64,000 nt of DNA from Salvelinus alpinus (GCF_045679555.1 NC_092098.1:21482038-21546037); one strand, 5' to 3'. Positions 1 through 9,732 are shown, numbered from the stretch's first letter. The notes: generated by a model not told the origin, from the letters alone. Numbers and translations are program-made.

Positions 1-41
1 ATATGTTTCCCATGCCAATAAAGCCCTTGAATTGAATTGTT
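1..41 (+). repeat. Possible LINE 3' tail
   Basis: The window opens with an AATAAAG-containing stretch ending in tandem TTGAA units, which resembles the 3' tail of a non-LTR retrotransposon. It abuts a Tc1 fragment directly. Only the tail is visible, so the family cannot be named. Confidence 0.3.
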
Positions 42-44
42 AAA

Positions 45-530
45 TCGGGTTCAAGTCTGGGCTCTGGCTGGACCACTCAAGGACATTCAGAGACTTGTCC
101 CGAAGCCACTCCTACATTGTCTTGGCTGTGTACTACCTGTTGGAAGGTGAACCATCTCCCCAGTCTGAGGTCCAGAGCGATCTAGAGCAGGTTTTCATCA
201 AGGATCTCTGTACTTTGCTCCATTCATCTTTCCCTCGATCCTGACTAGTCTCCCAGTCCCTGCTGCTGAAAAACATCCCCACAGCATGATGATGCTGCCA
301 CCACCATGCTTCACCGTAGGGATGATGCCATGTTTCCTCCAGACGTGACACTTGGCATTCAGGCCAAAGAGTTCAATCTTGTTTTCATCAGATCAGAGAA
401 TCTTGTTTCCCATGGTCTGAGAGTCCTTTAAGTGCCTTTTGGCAAAATCCAAGCAGGCTGTCATGTGCCTTTTACTAAGGAATGGCTTCTGTCTGGCCAC
501 TCTACCATAAAAGCCTGATTGAGGCTCTTA
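45..530 (-). mobile_element. Tc1-like transposase fragment
   Basis: Read on the minus strand this is the middle and C-terminal part of a Tc1/mariner transposase of the same family as the copies at 16.1-17.3 kb and 20.5-22.1 kb; the run 'gacttgtcccgaagccactc' is shared with the copy at 20.5-22.1 kb. No terminal inverted repeat is present at either end and the reading frame is broken several times. It is a dead, truncated copy. Confidence 0.85.
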
Positions 531-1660
531 AAGAGACAGTGTAGAATTTTAAATATAATGCATCTCAATAGGTAGTGCTTTTACACAATGTAGAAACCTA
601 AAATTCCACAAATGACTTTGTAATTTCCATGACAGGTTTTTGTATCAACATTTCAGCTTTGTACAATTAACAAATGTATTTACAGGGTTAAATATGAGTT
701 TCTAGAGCACAACATGTGCTTAAAAAGTATCTAGAATTCATATAGCCCAATATGCTAGGCTATATCTCAATCAATACTTTGTTATTTTGGTGCGCTTAGA
801 TTTTATGTTTTGCGCACCAGTGGTATCATTGAGCCCTGCACACACGTTTTCAAAGTGTTCAGTTGTGTTTTCAGGCCTATTGTTGGGGTATTCATAGTTT
901 GAACTCGCTGACATATTAAACAGAAACATTACCTTCATAATCTGTGTCGTTGTCATCACCACCCAATAGCATAATGACAATTATTATGAACGTCCAGAAT
1001 GTCGACAGAATTGAGCCGTTTCCGGCTACTGTGTAACCCGAGCCGTGGGTGTAGCGACAGCAGGAGAAGCGAGGCGAGTGGCAGCGGGATAAGGCAGGCT
1101 ACGCGCCTTTCGGAAATAACCTCTAGCTTTCTCTTTCTTTCAGTTTGTACTTTACTCAAATCTGGAACGGCAAGTAAAGATCGGTTAACTTTGCGATTTT
1201 TGGGGTATCTGTACTTGACTATATTTTTGACAACTTTTACTTCACTACATTCCTAAATAAAATAATGTACTTTTTACTCCATACATTTCCCTGACACCCT
1301 CGTTACATTTTGAATGCTTAAGAGGACAGGATAAGTGTCCAATTCACGTAAGAAAACGTCCCTGGTCATCTGTACTGCCTCTGATCTGGCTGATTCACTA
1401 AACACGTGTGTATTGATATGTAAGCTACGTGTGCAACTTTTTTATTGATGTAGTTCTGTCCTTGAGCTGTTCTGGTCTATTCATGTTCTGTATTATGTAA
1501 AGTTTCATGTTTTGTGTGGACTCCAGGAAGTGTAATTGCTACTTTCGCAACAGCATTTTTTTTCTTTGTATCATTACGACACACATGTTGTTTCTATTGT
1601 TCCTGCGAGGCAGGTGGCATTTTCTTTTTATAGGCGCTGCGAAAACGTTTTAAACATTGT
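531..1660. other. Intergenic stretch, nothing recognised
   Basis: AT-rich sequence with no convincing exon, RNA gene or terminal repeat. Short open frames around 999-1256 show no family resemblance and overlap frames on the other strand. I looked for the missing signal-peptide exon of the downstream chrne-like gene here and did not find it. Confidence 0.5.
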
Positions 1661-1668
1661 TACAACGT

Positions 1669-1736
1669 TTGGTGTTAAAGGCGCTACATGGTCAATTGCA
1701 GACGTCAAATTGACCATGTAGCGCCTTTAACACCAA
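1669..1736. repeat. Perfect 29-bp inverted repeat (hairpin)
   Basis: Arms 1669-1697 and 1708-1736 are perfectly complementary over 29 bp, separated by a 10-nt spacer containing the palindrome GACGTC (a CRE half-palindrome core). An RNA copy would fold into a near-continuous stem. It could be the centre of a foldback element or a recent inverted duplication. I see no obvious element boundary around it. Confidence 0.9.
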
Positions 1737-2883
1737 CAGTTATGCAGGATTTATGGTGACATGGCCTCTGCAGAAGTCAGGGCATTCATACTTCTTGCGC
1801 TTCGCGGAGCAGCGCAGAGCTGTTGTGAAGGAAGTGAGTTTGTGTTTATAGAGGACCTCCCGCACTCCCCTATCAACCAATTATTTCAATGCGGAGGAGC
1901 TGAGGGAGCCCTCGGCATTGTTACACATTTTGAGAGACGCATGGCTATGCGTTACGGAGCTCAATTTGGCCTCTGCGTGCCTCTGGAGGCTTCGCAATTG
2001 TCACACAATCCATATGGCGCCTCTGACCATATTTTCGGGTCAAGCATAAACGGTCTCTTACAGAGTTTACACATCCAATAAACTGCACCACACCACTAGT
2101 GATTCAGGGCTAATATCTATAGCCATCCAGCTAATTACAAACAACTGGCTAAACAAAAAGATAAGACCTTCTGAAATGTTGGAGTCCGTTTCCAGATGCT
2201 TGACACAGGAGCTCAGCCAAGATGACATGATGTAAAAAGGCTGCACCGTTTTCCCACCCGAGTCTCCTCATTGCCCCACAGCAAAAGGATCCTACATTTA
2301 GGCTATTGTTTATATGTGACTTTCACACTATGTTGAGGTCAAAATCAGAGTATAATGCTGTATGGATGTCAACCCCAACACATGTTCATGTCATCGTCAT
2401 TAATCAACTGCATTACAGTTAAAAACGACTTTGACTACCACCACTATGCTACCAGTTTGTATGAATAGGGCCAACTTCTAAATGTTATGCAGCGAAAACA
2501 GCCAAATATATCCACATCAGATTTTAGTGACCACATTGTGGGCCTGTTACAATACATCAATCATGACAGATTTGACAAATATCTGCTTTGTTAGATCAGA
2601 TTTGTTGAATGTGCGCCAATCCAGCGTCCTTCTATGCCATGGTCTGCATTCCATTGACCTTTATACCACATCTATCCCCATAACCTCCCAGATATCTTTC
2701 CAGGAGTTCAAACTCATTATCGTGTCTTTGAAATCCCTACACAAGGTATCATAAAGATGTTTTTATTTGTGAACCTGTTCGTCTAAGTTCTCCATGTTTG
2801 TTGTGAAGAAAGTGAATTTGTGTTTATACAGGATATACCTCCCCCACCTACTCCAATCATGTCAATTCAATTTATGGTTGACA
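1737..2883. other. Intergenic stretch with a diverged local repeat
   Basis: No exon recognised. The segment near 1822-1880 (gttgtgaaggaagtgagttt) recurs in diverged form near 2798-2860, indicating an old dispersed or duplicated repeat. A 106-codon open frame at 1761-2081 lies inside this repeat and has no recognisable protein family, so it is not called as a gene. Confidence 0.45.
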
Positions 2884-3072
2884 CAGGGTGGCTCTAGCCT
2901 TGTGGGCGCCCTAAGTGAGATTTGGTTGGGGGGATTTTGAACTTGTACCTTGTGTATTAATATCTAACTCTCAACAGTAAGTTGAGACCCCCGACTGAGT
3001 TCCTAAAAACCACCCTAGCGGCAAGGGGCCCTAAGCGACTGCTTATGTCGCTTATGCCTGGAGCCAGCCGTG
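2884..3072. mobile_element. hAT-type miniature element with 8-bp TSD
   Basis: A 189-bp segment with imperfect terminal inverted repeats (starts CAGGGTGGCTCTAG, ends CTGGAGCCAGCCGTG) is flanked on both sides by the identical 8-mer GGTTGACA (2876-2883 and 3073-3080). An 8-bp duplication with CAG-type ends is the hAT signature. It encodes nothing. A fragment of the same family lies at about 38295-38365. Confidence 0.85.
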
Positions 3073-3203
3073 GGTTGACATGCCTAGATGTTAATAATGT
3101 AAATTGAAAATGGTTCATTGGGTGCTTTTAGCAAATCGGTCACTGATTATTCAAGTTCCTTTGGCCTTTCAAGTGTTGAATCCTTTGAAATGGTATGCTT
3201 TAC

Positions 3204-3263
3204 ATTTTTTTTACATTTTAGTCATTTAGCAGACGCTCTTATCCAGAGCGATTTACAGTAGAG
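3204..3263. repeat. Left part of a 95-bp repeat split by a retrotransposon
   Basis: The unit containing 'gcagacgctcttatccagag' starts here, is interrupted at 3263 by the LTR element, and resumes at 8591. A second complete unit follows at 8651-8750. Without the insertion the first unit is 95 nt long. The unit is a widespread salmonid-type interspersed sequence and runs directly into a tRNA-derived SINE. Confidence 0.75.
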
Positions 3264-3769
3264 TGTCAGGACCCGGTGCGAGAAACAGTCACTAATAATC
3301 GTCAGAACCCAGAAGATGAGGCAGACACAGCAGTACTAGAGATGGTGGTTTAATTAAAGAACAAAATCTTCAGGCAAAGAAACTAAATCCACAATGTCCA
3401 AAAATAAAGCCAAGAGGCACAAAATGGAAATCCTCCAAAATACAAAAGAAACTCCACAAAGTGGTAAAAAACAGCAGGGAAAAACAAACCTCAAAAGACT
3501 ACTCAAATAATACACAAGAACTAAACCAGAGAACCTCTGGAAAATCCAACAAGAGAAATATCTGTATAAAACAAGGCTTGGGCTGGGGCTGGGTGCTAAC
3601 TTACAAACACTGAGCAAGGAACTGAGGAACACACAGGGTTTAAATACTAACAAGGGAATGACCTACAGGTGCAAACAATAATTAGAGCAAGAAAAACAAA
3701 AGGTACAAAAAAGGTGCAATGGGGACATCTAGTGACCAAAACCCGAACAGTCTTGGCCAAAACCTGACA
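3264..3769 (-). repeat. 3' LTR of the sushi-class element
   Basis: Second copy of the 506-bp LTR, ending in the TGTCAG/CTGACA inverted termini and adjoining the target duplication GTAGAG on its outer side. A 99-codon open frame inside both LTRs is a chance frame, since it appears identically in each. Confidence 0.93.
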
Positions 3770-3783
3770 GAATCCCCCTCCTA
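3770..3783 (-). other. Polypurine tract for plus-strand synthesis
   Basis: On the minus strand AGGAGGGGGA lies directly before the 3' LTR and overlaps the last base-pairs of pol, whose TAG stop is at 3781-3783. This is the expected position and composition of the polypurine tract. Confidence 0.85.
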
Positions 3784-6700
3784 GGAACGGCTCCTGACGT
3801 TCCTACCAGCCTTCTCAGGGTGGAGGGTCCTGAACTGACGAATGAGGTCAGGGTCCAGTATGTCCTTGGCAGGAACCCAGGAGCGCTCCTCGGGACCGTA
3901 GCCTTCCCAGTCCACCAGATACTGCCAGGACCGCTGCACCCGGCGGGAATCCAGTATCCGGTGAACGGTATAAGCCGACTGGCCACCGATGACACGGGGC
4001 GGAGGGGGAGGTCTGCCTGCCGGGATAAGGGGAGAAAAAACAGGTTTTAATAAAGAAATGTGAAATGTTGGATTGATCTTAAGGGATCTGGGTAAGTGCA
4101 GGCGAAAAGTAACGGGATTGACTCTCCTGGCAATCTTAAAGGGACCGATGAACCTCTGGGACAGCTTGCGAGACTCCACCCGTAGTGGTAAGTTCTTAGT
4201 TGAGAGCCATACTCTCTGGCCGGGGTACAGGGTAGGACCGGGACGGCGACGTCTGTTGGCTTGTCGTTGGTACTGCTGAGAGGAACGCAGAAGATTAAGA
4301 CGTGCCTTCTTCCACGTAAGCCGACAGCGTCTGATGAACCTCGAGGCTGAAGGCACTCTGACTTCTGCCTCCTGGTCCGGGAACAATAGAGGCGCATAGC
4401 CAAACTGACACTCATGCGGGGATATACCAGTGGAGGAGGAGCACAAGGTGTTGTGCGCGTACTCGGCCCAAACAATGAAGGATGACCATGTGGACGGGTT
4501 GTTGGAAACCATGCATCTGAGGGTGGTTTCCAGCTCCTGATTCATCCTCTCAGTTTGGCCATTGGACTCCGGATGGTACCCTGAAGATAAACTGGCCGTG
4601 GCCCCTATGAGTTGGCAGAAGGCCTTCCAAAACCTTGAGGCGAACTGGGGACCTCTGTCGGAAACCATATCTTGCGGAATCCCAAAGACTCGGAACACAT
4701 GGTTAATCACCAACTCAGCGGTTTCCTTGGCAGAAGGTAATTTGGTCAAGGGAACAAACCTGGCCGCCTTAGAAAACCTGTCGATGATGACTAGGATCGT
4801 AGTATTACCATGGGACGGAGGAAGGCCAGTAATAAAGTCCAACGAGATATGGGACCAGGGTCGGTGGGGAATAGATAGAGGGTGAAGGAGTCCTTGAGGG
4901 CGGAGGTGAGAAGATTTGCCCTGGCAGCACACGGAACAGGCCTTGACGAAAGTGGCAACGTCTTCTTTTATGGTGGGCCACCAGAACTTACGCTGGATGA
5001 ACTCCAAGGTGCGACCTACGCCCGGGTGACAGGTGAGGCGAGAGAAGTGCCCCCACAGAAGGACTTGGGACCTTGCTGCCTTGGGAACAAACAACCGATT
5101 AGCAGGACCTCCTCCAGGGCCCGGTTCGATGGCTTGAGCTTGTTTCACGGAATCCTCCACTTGCCACGAGATCGGAGCCACGATCTTAGCGGCCGGAAGG
5201 ACAGTCATGTCAGTATCTTCTCGAATGGCAGGAGAGTAGATTCGTGACAAGGTGTCCGGTTTGAGATTCTCCGACCCGGGTCTATAGGTGAGGATAAACT
5301 GAAATCGGCTGAAGAAAAGAGACCATCGAGCTTGTCTGGAGTTCAACCGCTTCGCCTGCTGGATATACTCCAGATTTTTGTGGTCCGTAAGCACTTGAAA
5401 CGGTTGAGAAGCCCCCTCGAGCCAGTGTCTCCATTCCTTCAATGCCATCTTAACCGCTAGGAGTTCACGATCCCCCACATCGTAATTCCTCTCGGCCGGG
5501 GTAAGCCGGTGAGAGAAGAAGGCGCAAGGATGAAGCTTCTTGTCTTCACCCCTCTGAGACAGGACAGCTCCAACCCCAACCTCTGATGCGTCTACCTCCA
5601 CCACAAAAGGTTCATCCGCCATTGGTAGTGTCAGGATGGGAGCAGAGAGGATGCGCTGCTTGAGTCCTTGGAAGGCCGTCTCAGCTTCTCTTCCCCACAG
5701 AAACCTTGTGTTGCCACCCTTGGTTACAGCTGAGAGAGGGGCTGCCACCGAGCTGAAGTTCTTGATGAACTTCCGGTAAAAGTTGGTGAAGCCCAGGAAA
5801 CGCTGAACTTCCTTAACGGACTTGGGGGTGGGCCAATCCGCTACCGCCCCTACCTTCTTGGGGTCCATCTGGACTCGACCGGGTTCCACTATAAATCCCA
5901 GGAATTGTACTCGAGAGGAATGGAATTCACACTTTTCCGGCTTAACGTACAAATGGCTGTCTAGGAGGCGTTTGAGCACTTGTCTGACATGCTTAGTGTG
6001 TTCTTGAAGGGAGCTCGAAAAGATGAGGATGTCATCCAAGTAAACAAACACGAAGATGTTAAGCATATCCCTAAGCACATCGTTTATGAGCGCTTGGAAC
6101 ACAGCCGGGGCGTTGGTCAGGCCGAAGGGCATCACCGAGTATTCGTAGTGACCAGTAGGCGTGTTGAAAGCGGTCTTCCACTCGTCCCCGGGTTTGATCC
6201 GCACAAGATGGTATGCGTTCCGCAGGTCAAGCTTAGTGAAGACAACTGCTTCCTGGAGCAGCTCAAAGGCTGTGGCCATAAGGGGTAGCGGGTAGCGGTT
6301 ACGGACGGTTATGGCATTGAGTCCCCGGTAGTCAATGCAAGGTCGTAATCCACCGTCTTTCTTGGCCACAAAGAAAAACCCTGCTCCCGCCGGCGAGGTA
6401 GATGGACGCATGAGGCCTGCTGCCAGAGCGTCCTTGATGTAGGTATCCATAGCAGCTCGTTCGGGAGGAGAAAGGGAAAAGATCCGACCCCTGGGAGGGC
6501 AGGTCCCCGGAAACAGGTCGATGGTGCAATCGTAAGGTCTATGGGGTGCTAGTTTGGTGGCCCTCTGTTTGCTAAATACCAGTTTGAGGTCATGGTAACA
6601 CTCGGGAACTCGGGACAGGTCGATGGATTCTAGAGACTCGGAAGGGGAACTCTGGGAACTCGGGAAGATACAAGTGGCTTGGCACGTAGGACCCCACTGC

Positions 6701-7179
6701 TTGATAGTGCCCACAGACCAGTCGATGTGAGGGTTATGGCTGTGAAGCCAGGGATAACCAAGGACGAGAGGGAACTCGGAACAGGAGATCAGATGAAAGT
6801 TCATCACTTCCTGGTGTTGGGAAACTGAAAGTCGCAAGGGGGTAGTGGCACGAGTGACAAGTCCAGATCCCAAAGGGCTTCTATCCAACGTAGTAACCCT
6901 TATGGGGTCACTTAGAGGTTCAGAAGGAACGCCATTCTCCTTCGCCCAGACCCCATCCATGAAGTTACCTGCGGCTCCAGAGTCTACCAAGGCTTGAAGA
7001 GAAAACTCGTGGTCGTCCCAGGAAAGGGTAACTGGAATGAGCAGGCGGGAGTTGGATGGATGGGAGGAGGTTATGTTTCCCGTTACAGTCCTCCCAGGCC
7101 TGCACGGGAGAGTGCGTTTCCCTGGATCCCGGGACACGTGGAGCGGAAATGGCCCGGTTTGCCGCAATATAGACAGCAT
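3781..7179 (-). CDS. pol: Pol of the sushi-class element
   Basis: 1132 open codons counted from the ATG at 7179; the natural product is more likely a Gag-Pol fusion entered near 7116. Domains in order: aspartic protease (DSG at residues 66-68); reverse transcriptase with YLDD at 380-383 (6031-6042); RNase H beginning near the 'EVDAS' motif at about residue 525; integrase with a HHCC zinc region followed by the D, D and E catalytic blocks ([25 protein letters not shown]); and a C-terminal chromodomain ([16 protein letters not shown]) that in chromoviruses directs integration by reading histone marks. No stop or frameshift is seen, and length and order match the family. Confidence 0.95.
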   Translation of the reverse strand: MLSILRQTGPFPLHVSRDPGKRTLPCRPGRTVTGNITSSHPSNSRLLIPVTLSWDDHEFSLQALVDSGAAGNFMDGVWAKENGVPSEPLSDPIRVTTLDRSPLGSGLVTRATTPLRLSVSQHQEVMNFHLISCSEFPLVLGYPWLHSHNPHIDWSVGTIKQWGPTCQATCIFPSSQSSPSESLESIDLSRVPECYHDLKLVFSKQRATKLAPHRPYDCTIDLFPGTCPPRGRIFSLSPPERAAMDTYIKDALAAGLMRPSTSPAGAGFFFVAKKDGGLRPCIDYRGLNAITVRNRYPLPLMATAFELLQEAVVFTKLDLRNAYHLVRIKPGDEWKTAFNTPTGHYEYSVMPFGLTNAPAVFQALINDVLRDMLNIFVFVYLDDILIFSSSLQEHTKHVRQVLKRLLDSHLYVKPEKCEFHSSRVQFLGFIVEPGRVQMDPKKVGAVADWPTPKSVKEVQRFLGFTNFYRKFIKNFSSVAAPLSAVTKGGNTRFLWGREAETAFQGLKQRILSAPILTLPMADEPFVVEVDASEVGVGAVLSQRGEDKKLHPCAFFSHRLTPAERNYDVGDRELLAVKMALKEWRHWLEGASQPFQVLTDHKNLEYIQQAKRLNSRQARWSLFFSRFQFILTYRPGSENLKPDTLSRIYSPAIREDTDMTVLPAAKIVAPISWQVEDSVKQAQAIEPGPGGGPANRLFVPKAARSQVLLWGHFSRLTCHPGVGRTLEFIQRKFWWPTIKEDVATFVKACSVCCQGKSSHLRPQGLLHPLSIPHRPWSHISLDFITGLPPSHGNTTILVIIDRFSKAARFVPLTKLPSAKETAELVINHVFRVFGIPQDMVSDRGPQFASRFWKAFCQLIGATASLSSGYHPESNGQTERMNQELETTLRCMVSNNPSTWSSFIVWAEYAHNTLCSSSTGISPHECQFGYAPLLFPDQEAEVRVPSASRFIRRCRLTWKKARLNLLRSSQQYQRQANRRRRPGPTLYPGQRVWLSTKNLPLRVESRKLSQRFIGPFKIARRVNPVTFRLHLPRSLKINPTFHISLLKPVFSPLIPAGRPPPPPRVIGGQSAYTVHRILDSRRVQRSWQYLVDWEGYGPEERSWVPAKDILDPDLIRQFRTLHPEKAGRNVRSRS

Positions 7180-8021
7180 CGCTCCCTCATCCGGCGGTCT
7201 CTCTCAGCCTGGGAGATGCGTCCAACCTGCATGGGTTCTGGTGGAGCCAGCGAGGATAAAGGTGGAGACTCGGAGCTGGAACCGATAGGAGCTAGGGTGA
7301 GCGGTCTACGGTTGAGTTCTCTCTCTCTCAGACGCTGGTCTATGCGTGAAGCCAACTTGATAAGGGACTCGAGGTTGTCCGGTGGTTCCCGAGTGGCCAG
7401 TTCATCTTGGATGGTGTCAGAAAGACCCTTCAAAAAACACACTGTGAGCGCCTCGTCGTTCCAGCCACTTGCTGCTGCCACAGTGCGGAACTGGATGGCA
7501 TAGTCCGTCACGCTGCGCCGACCTTGGCGGAGAGTCAGGAGCTGTTTGGCTGAGTCAGGGCCGTTGGTAGGACCTTGAAACACTCGCTTGAATTCTTCAG
7601 CAAAGGTAGAGTAGCTGGCACAGCAGGGACTTTGGGCATCCCACACAGCAGTAGCCCAGGCTAGGGCTTTTTCCGACAGCAGGGTGATGATATATGCTAT
7701 CTTGGACCGGTCGGTGGGAAACGACGATGGTTGCAGCTCAAAGGAGAGAGAACATTGGGTGAAAAACCCCTTACAAACACTCGGATCCCCTGAGAACCGT
7801 TGGGGAGGCGGCAGACGAGGTTCAGCCAGGGGGTTAACTGCCAGGGGCACTTGAATCGGATGAACTGGAGCAGAAGCGGTTGCCGGGGAAAGTCGATCCG
7901 AAATCTGCTTTATGGAAGTCAGCATCTCTGACAGAAGTTGAGAATGTCTAGCCATTAAGGCCTCTTGCTGAACCAGAGCAGCTTCGTGGCGTTGGACAGT
8001 CCCCTCGTGGTGGGACAGCAT
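7083..8021 (-). CDS. gag: Gag of the sushi-class element
   Basis: 312 codons from the ATG at 8021. The protein has a hydrophilic N-terminus, a capsid-like central region, and one CCHC zinc knuckle at residues 283-296 ([14 protein letters not shown]), which binds the element's RNA during particle assembly. An upstream ATG at 8059 opens a frame one base out of register; the two frames are separated by a run of seven T (8030-8024 on the minus strand). Sushi-type Gag proteins commonly begin with a short Met-Asn-Pro-like segment such as the one that ATG would give, so a lost T is likely. Gag overlaps pol in the -1 frame. Confidence 0.88.
   Translation of the reverse strand: MLSHHEGTVQRHEAALVQQEALMARHSQLLSEMLTSIKQISDRLSPATASAPVHPIQVPLAVNPLAEPRLPPPQRFSGDPSVCKGFFTQCSLSFELQPSSFPTDRSKIAYIITLLSEKALAWATAVWDAQSPCCASYSTFAEEFKRVFQGPTNGPDSAKQLLTLRQGRRSVTDYAIQFRTVAAASGWNDEALTVCFLKGLSDTIQDELATREPPDNLESLIKLASRIDQRLRERELNRRPLTLAPIGSSSESPPLSSLAPPEPMQVGRISQAERDRRMRERCCLYCGKPGHFRSTCPGIQGNALSRAGLGGL
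7116..7122 (-). promoter_or_regulatory. -1 ribosomal frameshift heptamer G GGA AAC
   Basis: In the gag frame the minus strand reads CAG GGA AAC, giving the slippery heptamer G GGA AAC. Shifting -1 here enters pol. Five nucleotides downstream, 7110-7091 forms a hairpin with stem CTCCC/GGGAG and a 10-nt loop, the usual spacing for a stimulatory structure. The same heptamer drives -1 frameshifting in PEG10, a mammalian gene derived from a sushi-class element. Confidence 0.82.
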
Positions 8022-8066
8022 GGAAAAAAATCCTGGGTACTGGCTGCCTCTGGGTTCATTATAATG

Positions 8067-8077
8067 GCTCAGTGTTT
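8067..8077 (-). other. Primer-binding site, self-priming type
   Basis: One nucleotide inside the 5' LTR edge, the minus strand reads AAACACTGAGC. It does not begin with the TGG expected for a tRNA 3' CCA end. It is the exact reverse complement of the predicted first 11 nt of the transcript (8430-8420). Self-priming from the RNA 5' end is known for Tf1 and sushi-ichi. Confidence 0.8.
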
Positions 8078-8078
8078 C

Positions 8079-8584
8079 TGTCAGGACCCGGTGCGAGAAA
8101 CAGTCACTAATAATCGTCAGAACCCAGAAGATGAGGCAGACACAGCAGTACTAGAGATGGTGGTTTAATTAAAGAACAAAATCTTCAGGCAAAGAAACTA
8201 AATCCACAATGTCCAAAAATAAAGCCAAGAGGCACAAAATGGAAATCCTCCAAAATACAAAAGAAACTCCACAAAGTGGTAAAAAACAGCAGGGAAAAAC
8301 AAACCTCAAAAGACTACTCAAATAATACACAAGAACTAAACCAGAGAACCTCTGGAAAATCCAACAAGAGAAATATCTGTATAAAACAAGGCTTGGGCTG
8401 GGGCTGGGTGCTAACTTACAAACACTGAGCAAGGAACTGAGGAACACACAGGGTTTAAATACTAACAAGGGAATGACCTACAGGTGCAAACAATAATTAG
8501 AGCAAGAAAAACAAAAGGTACAAAAAAGGTGCAATGGGGACATCTAGTGACCAAAACCCGAACAGTCTTGGCCAAAACCTGACA
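8079..8584 (-). repeat. 5' LTR of the sushi-class element
   Basis: First LTR in the element's own direction. On the minus strand it carries a TATTTAAA box (8454-8461), a predicted transcription start 31 nt downstream at 8430, and an ATTAAA-type poly(A) hexamer at 8164-8169. That order gives U3 8584-8431, R from 8430, then a short U5. I find no difference from the copy at 3264-3769. Confidence 0.93.
8454..8461 (-). promoter_or_regulatory. LTR TATA box and predicted start site
   Basis: TATTTAAA on the minus strand. The sequence 31 nt downstream (8430 onward) begins GCTCAGTGTTT, exactly the stretch complementary to the primer-binding site, so promoter spacing and the priming model agree on the same first nucleotide. 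Confidence 0.7.
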
Positions 8585-8590
8585 GTAGAG

Positions 8591-8750
8591 TGCATACATT
8601 TTATTTACATTTTTTACATACTGAGACAAGGATATCCCTACCAGCCAAGAGCAGACGCTCTTATCCAGAGCGACTTACAGTAGAGTGCATACATTTTATT
8701 TACATTTTTTACATACTGAGACAAGGATATCCCTACCGGCCAAACCCTCC
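8591..8750. repeat. Remainder of the 95-bp tandem repeat
   Basis: Continues the unit broken at 3263 and adds a second unit from 8651. The two copies of 'actgagacaaggatatccct' differ at one base soon after. A short third step, 'accggccaaaccctccct', is itself doubled at about 8736-8770. Confidence 0.75.
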
Positions 8751-8941
8751 CTACCGGCCAAACCCTCCCTAACCCGGACGACGCTATGCCAATTGTGCGT
8801 CGCCCCACGGATCTCCCGGTTGCGGCCGGCTGCGACAGAGCCTGGGCGCGAACCCAGCCCAGCCTGGGCGTGAACCCAGAGACTCTGGTGGCGCAGCTAG
8901 CACTGCGATGCAGTGCCCTAGACCACTGCGCCACCCGGGAG
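8751..8941 (-). repeat. tRNA-derived SINE
   Basis: On the minus strand it starts with a tRNA-like head, CCCGGGTGGCGCAGTGGTCT (A box), followed by GGGTTCGCGCCC (B-box-like), then the SINE body with ACGCACAATTGGC. It lies about 90 bp upstream of the first recognisable chrne exon. Confidence 0.85.
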
Positions 8942-9034
8942 ATAACCCGGACTTTATAGTCCTTATGGGTTTTATGCCATCCATATTTCATAATAGCATG
9001 GTTCTCTTCCTTCCTTCCTTCCTTCCTTGTGCAG

Positions 9035-9168
9035 TGAGTTATAATGAGGAGCCTAAGCTGATTGGGGACCTGTTCAGAAGCTACAACAAGAACATTCGTC
9101 CAGCAGCACACCCCACAGACAAGGTGGAGGTGCAGGTCAAGCTGATTCTCACCAACCTCATCTCCCTG
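9035..9168 (+). CDS. chrne: chrne-like exon 2: N-terminal ligand-binding domain
   Basis: After a (TTCC)n pyrimidine tract and GCAG acceptor, 134 bp encode SYNEEPKLIGDLFRSYNKNI... ending in LTNLISL, the conserved start of mature nAChR subunits. It ends in phase 0 at a GTGAGA donor. No exon 1 with a signal peptide is visible between the upstream LTR element and this exon. Confidence 0.85.
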
Positions 9169-9486
9169 GTGAGAGACAGACCACACCTGCTGCAGCATAA
9201 CAATACAACACACATACATTAGATGCCAGTACAAAAATGTATGCACTCACTACTGTAAGTCACTCTGGATAAGAGCATCTGCAAAATGACTCAAATGTAA
9301 AACCAAACATATTACACACATCACACTGCTGCACCCCAACAACACAATACATATTCCGTACGGATGACATACTATCTAAACAGTTCTGTACTTCCACCAT
9401 GCAGGGTGCACTACAGTACTATCACATATCAAACTGAAATGGACAAATGTCTTCATCAGACAATCATATTATCTCCTCTGTTACAG

Positions 9487-9532
9487 AATGAAAAGGAAGA
9501 GACTCTCACAACTAATGTCTGGATTGAGATTG
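9487..9532 (+). CDS. chrne: chrne-like exon 3
   Basis: Encodes [15 protein letters not shown], the short conserved exon 3 of nAChR subunits. The phase-0 end needed to join exon 4 is 9531, but the only GT (GGTGAG) gives an end at 9532, one base too long. Either the donor has acquired a base, or a non-canonical GG donor would be required. Confidence 0.8.
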
Positions 9533-9732
9533 GTGAGAGAAACACTCACAATCTTATCAATTCATTTGTCATTTGTTTCTTGCATACTTTGACTAGATTC
9601 AGTTTTTTCCTTTCTCCTACTTTGAGTTTTTTCCACCTCAATGCTCTCTTCTCCCTCACTCGTCTGTTTTCTCCTCAGTTCCTCCCCCTCTCTCGTCTCT
9701 CCTCTGCCTGTACCATCCCCTCCCTCCCACAG

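Larger units (their letters stand above)
3264..8584 (-). mobile_element. Sushi-class Ty3/gypsy LTR retrotransposon, full length
   Basis: A complete element of 5321 bp read on the minus strand. It has two 506-bp LTRs (TGTCAG...CTGACA) that look identical, a 6-bp target duplication GTAGAG (3258-3263 and 8585-8590), a primer-binding site, gag with one CCHC knuckle, and pol in the order protease, reverse transcriptase, RNase H, integrase, chromodomain, followed by a purine tract. The chromodomain, the apparent self-priming site and the G GGA AAC gag-pol frameshift place it with sushi-type chromoviruses. There is no envelope frame. LTR identity and the open 1132-codon pol frame indicate very recent insertion. 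A one-base slip near the gag start may impair it. Confidence 0.95.

Noticed and set aside
1761-2081. 106-codon open frame after the 29-bp hairpin
   Set aside because: No recognisable family, no splice context, and part of it (about 1822-1880) recurs as a diverged repeat near 2800. Likely chance.
3354-3653. 99-codon frame repeated at 8169-8468
   Set aside because: It lies inside both LTRs and is identical only because the LTRs are. It overlaps promoter signals and has no family match.
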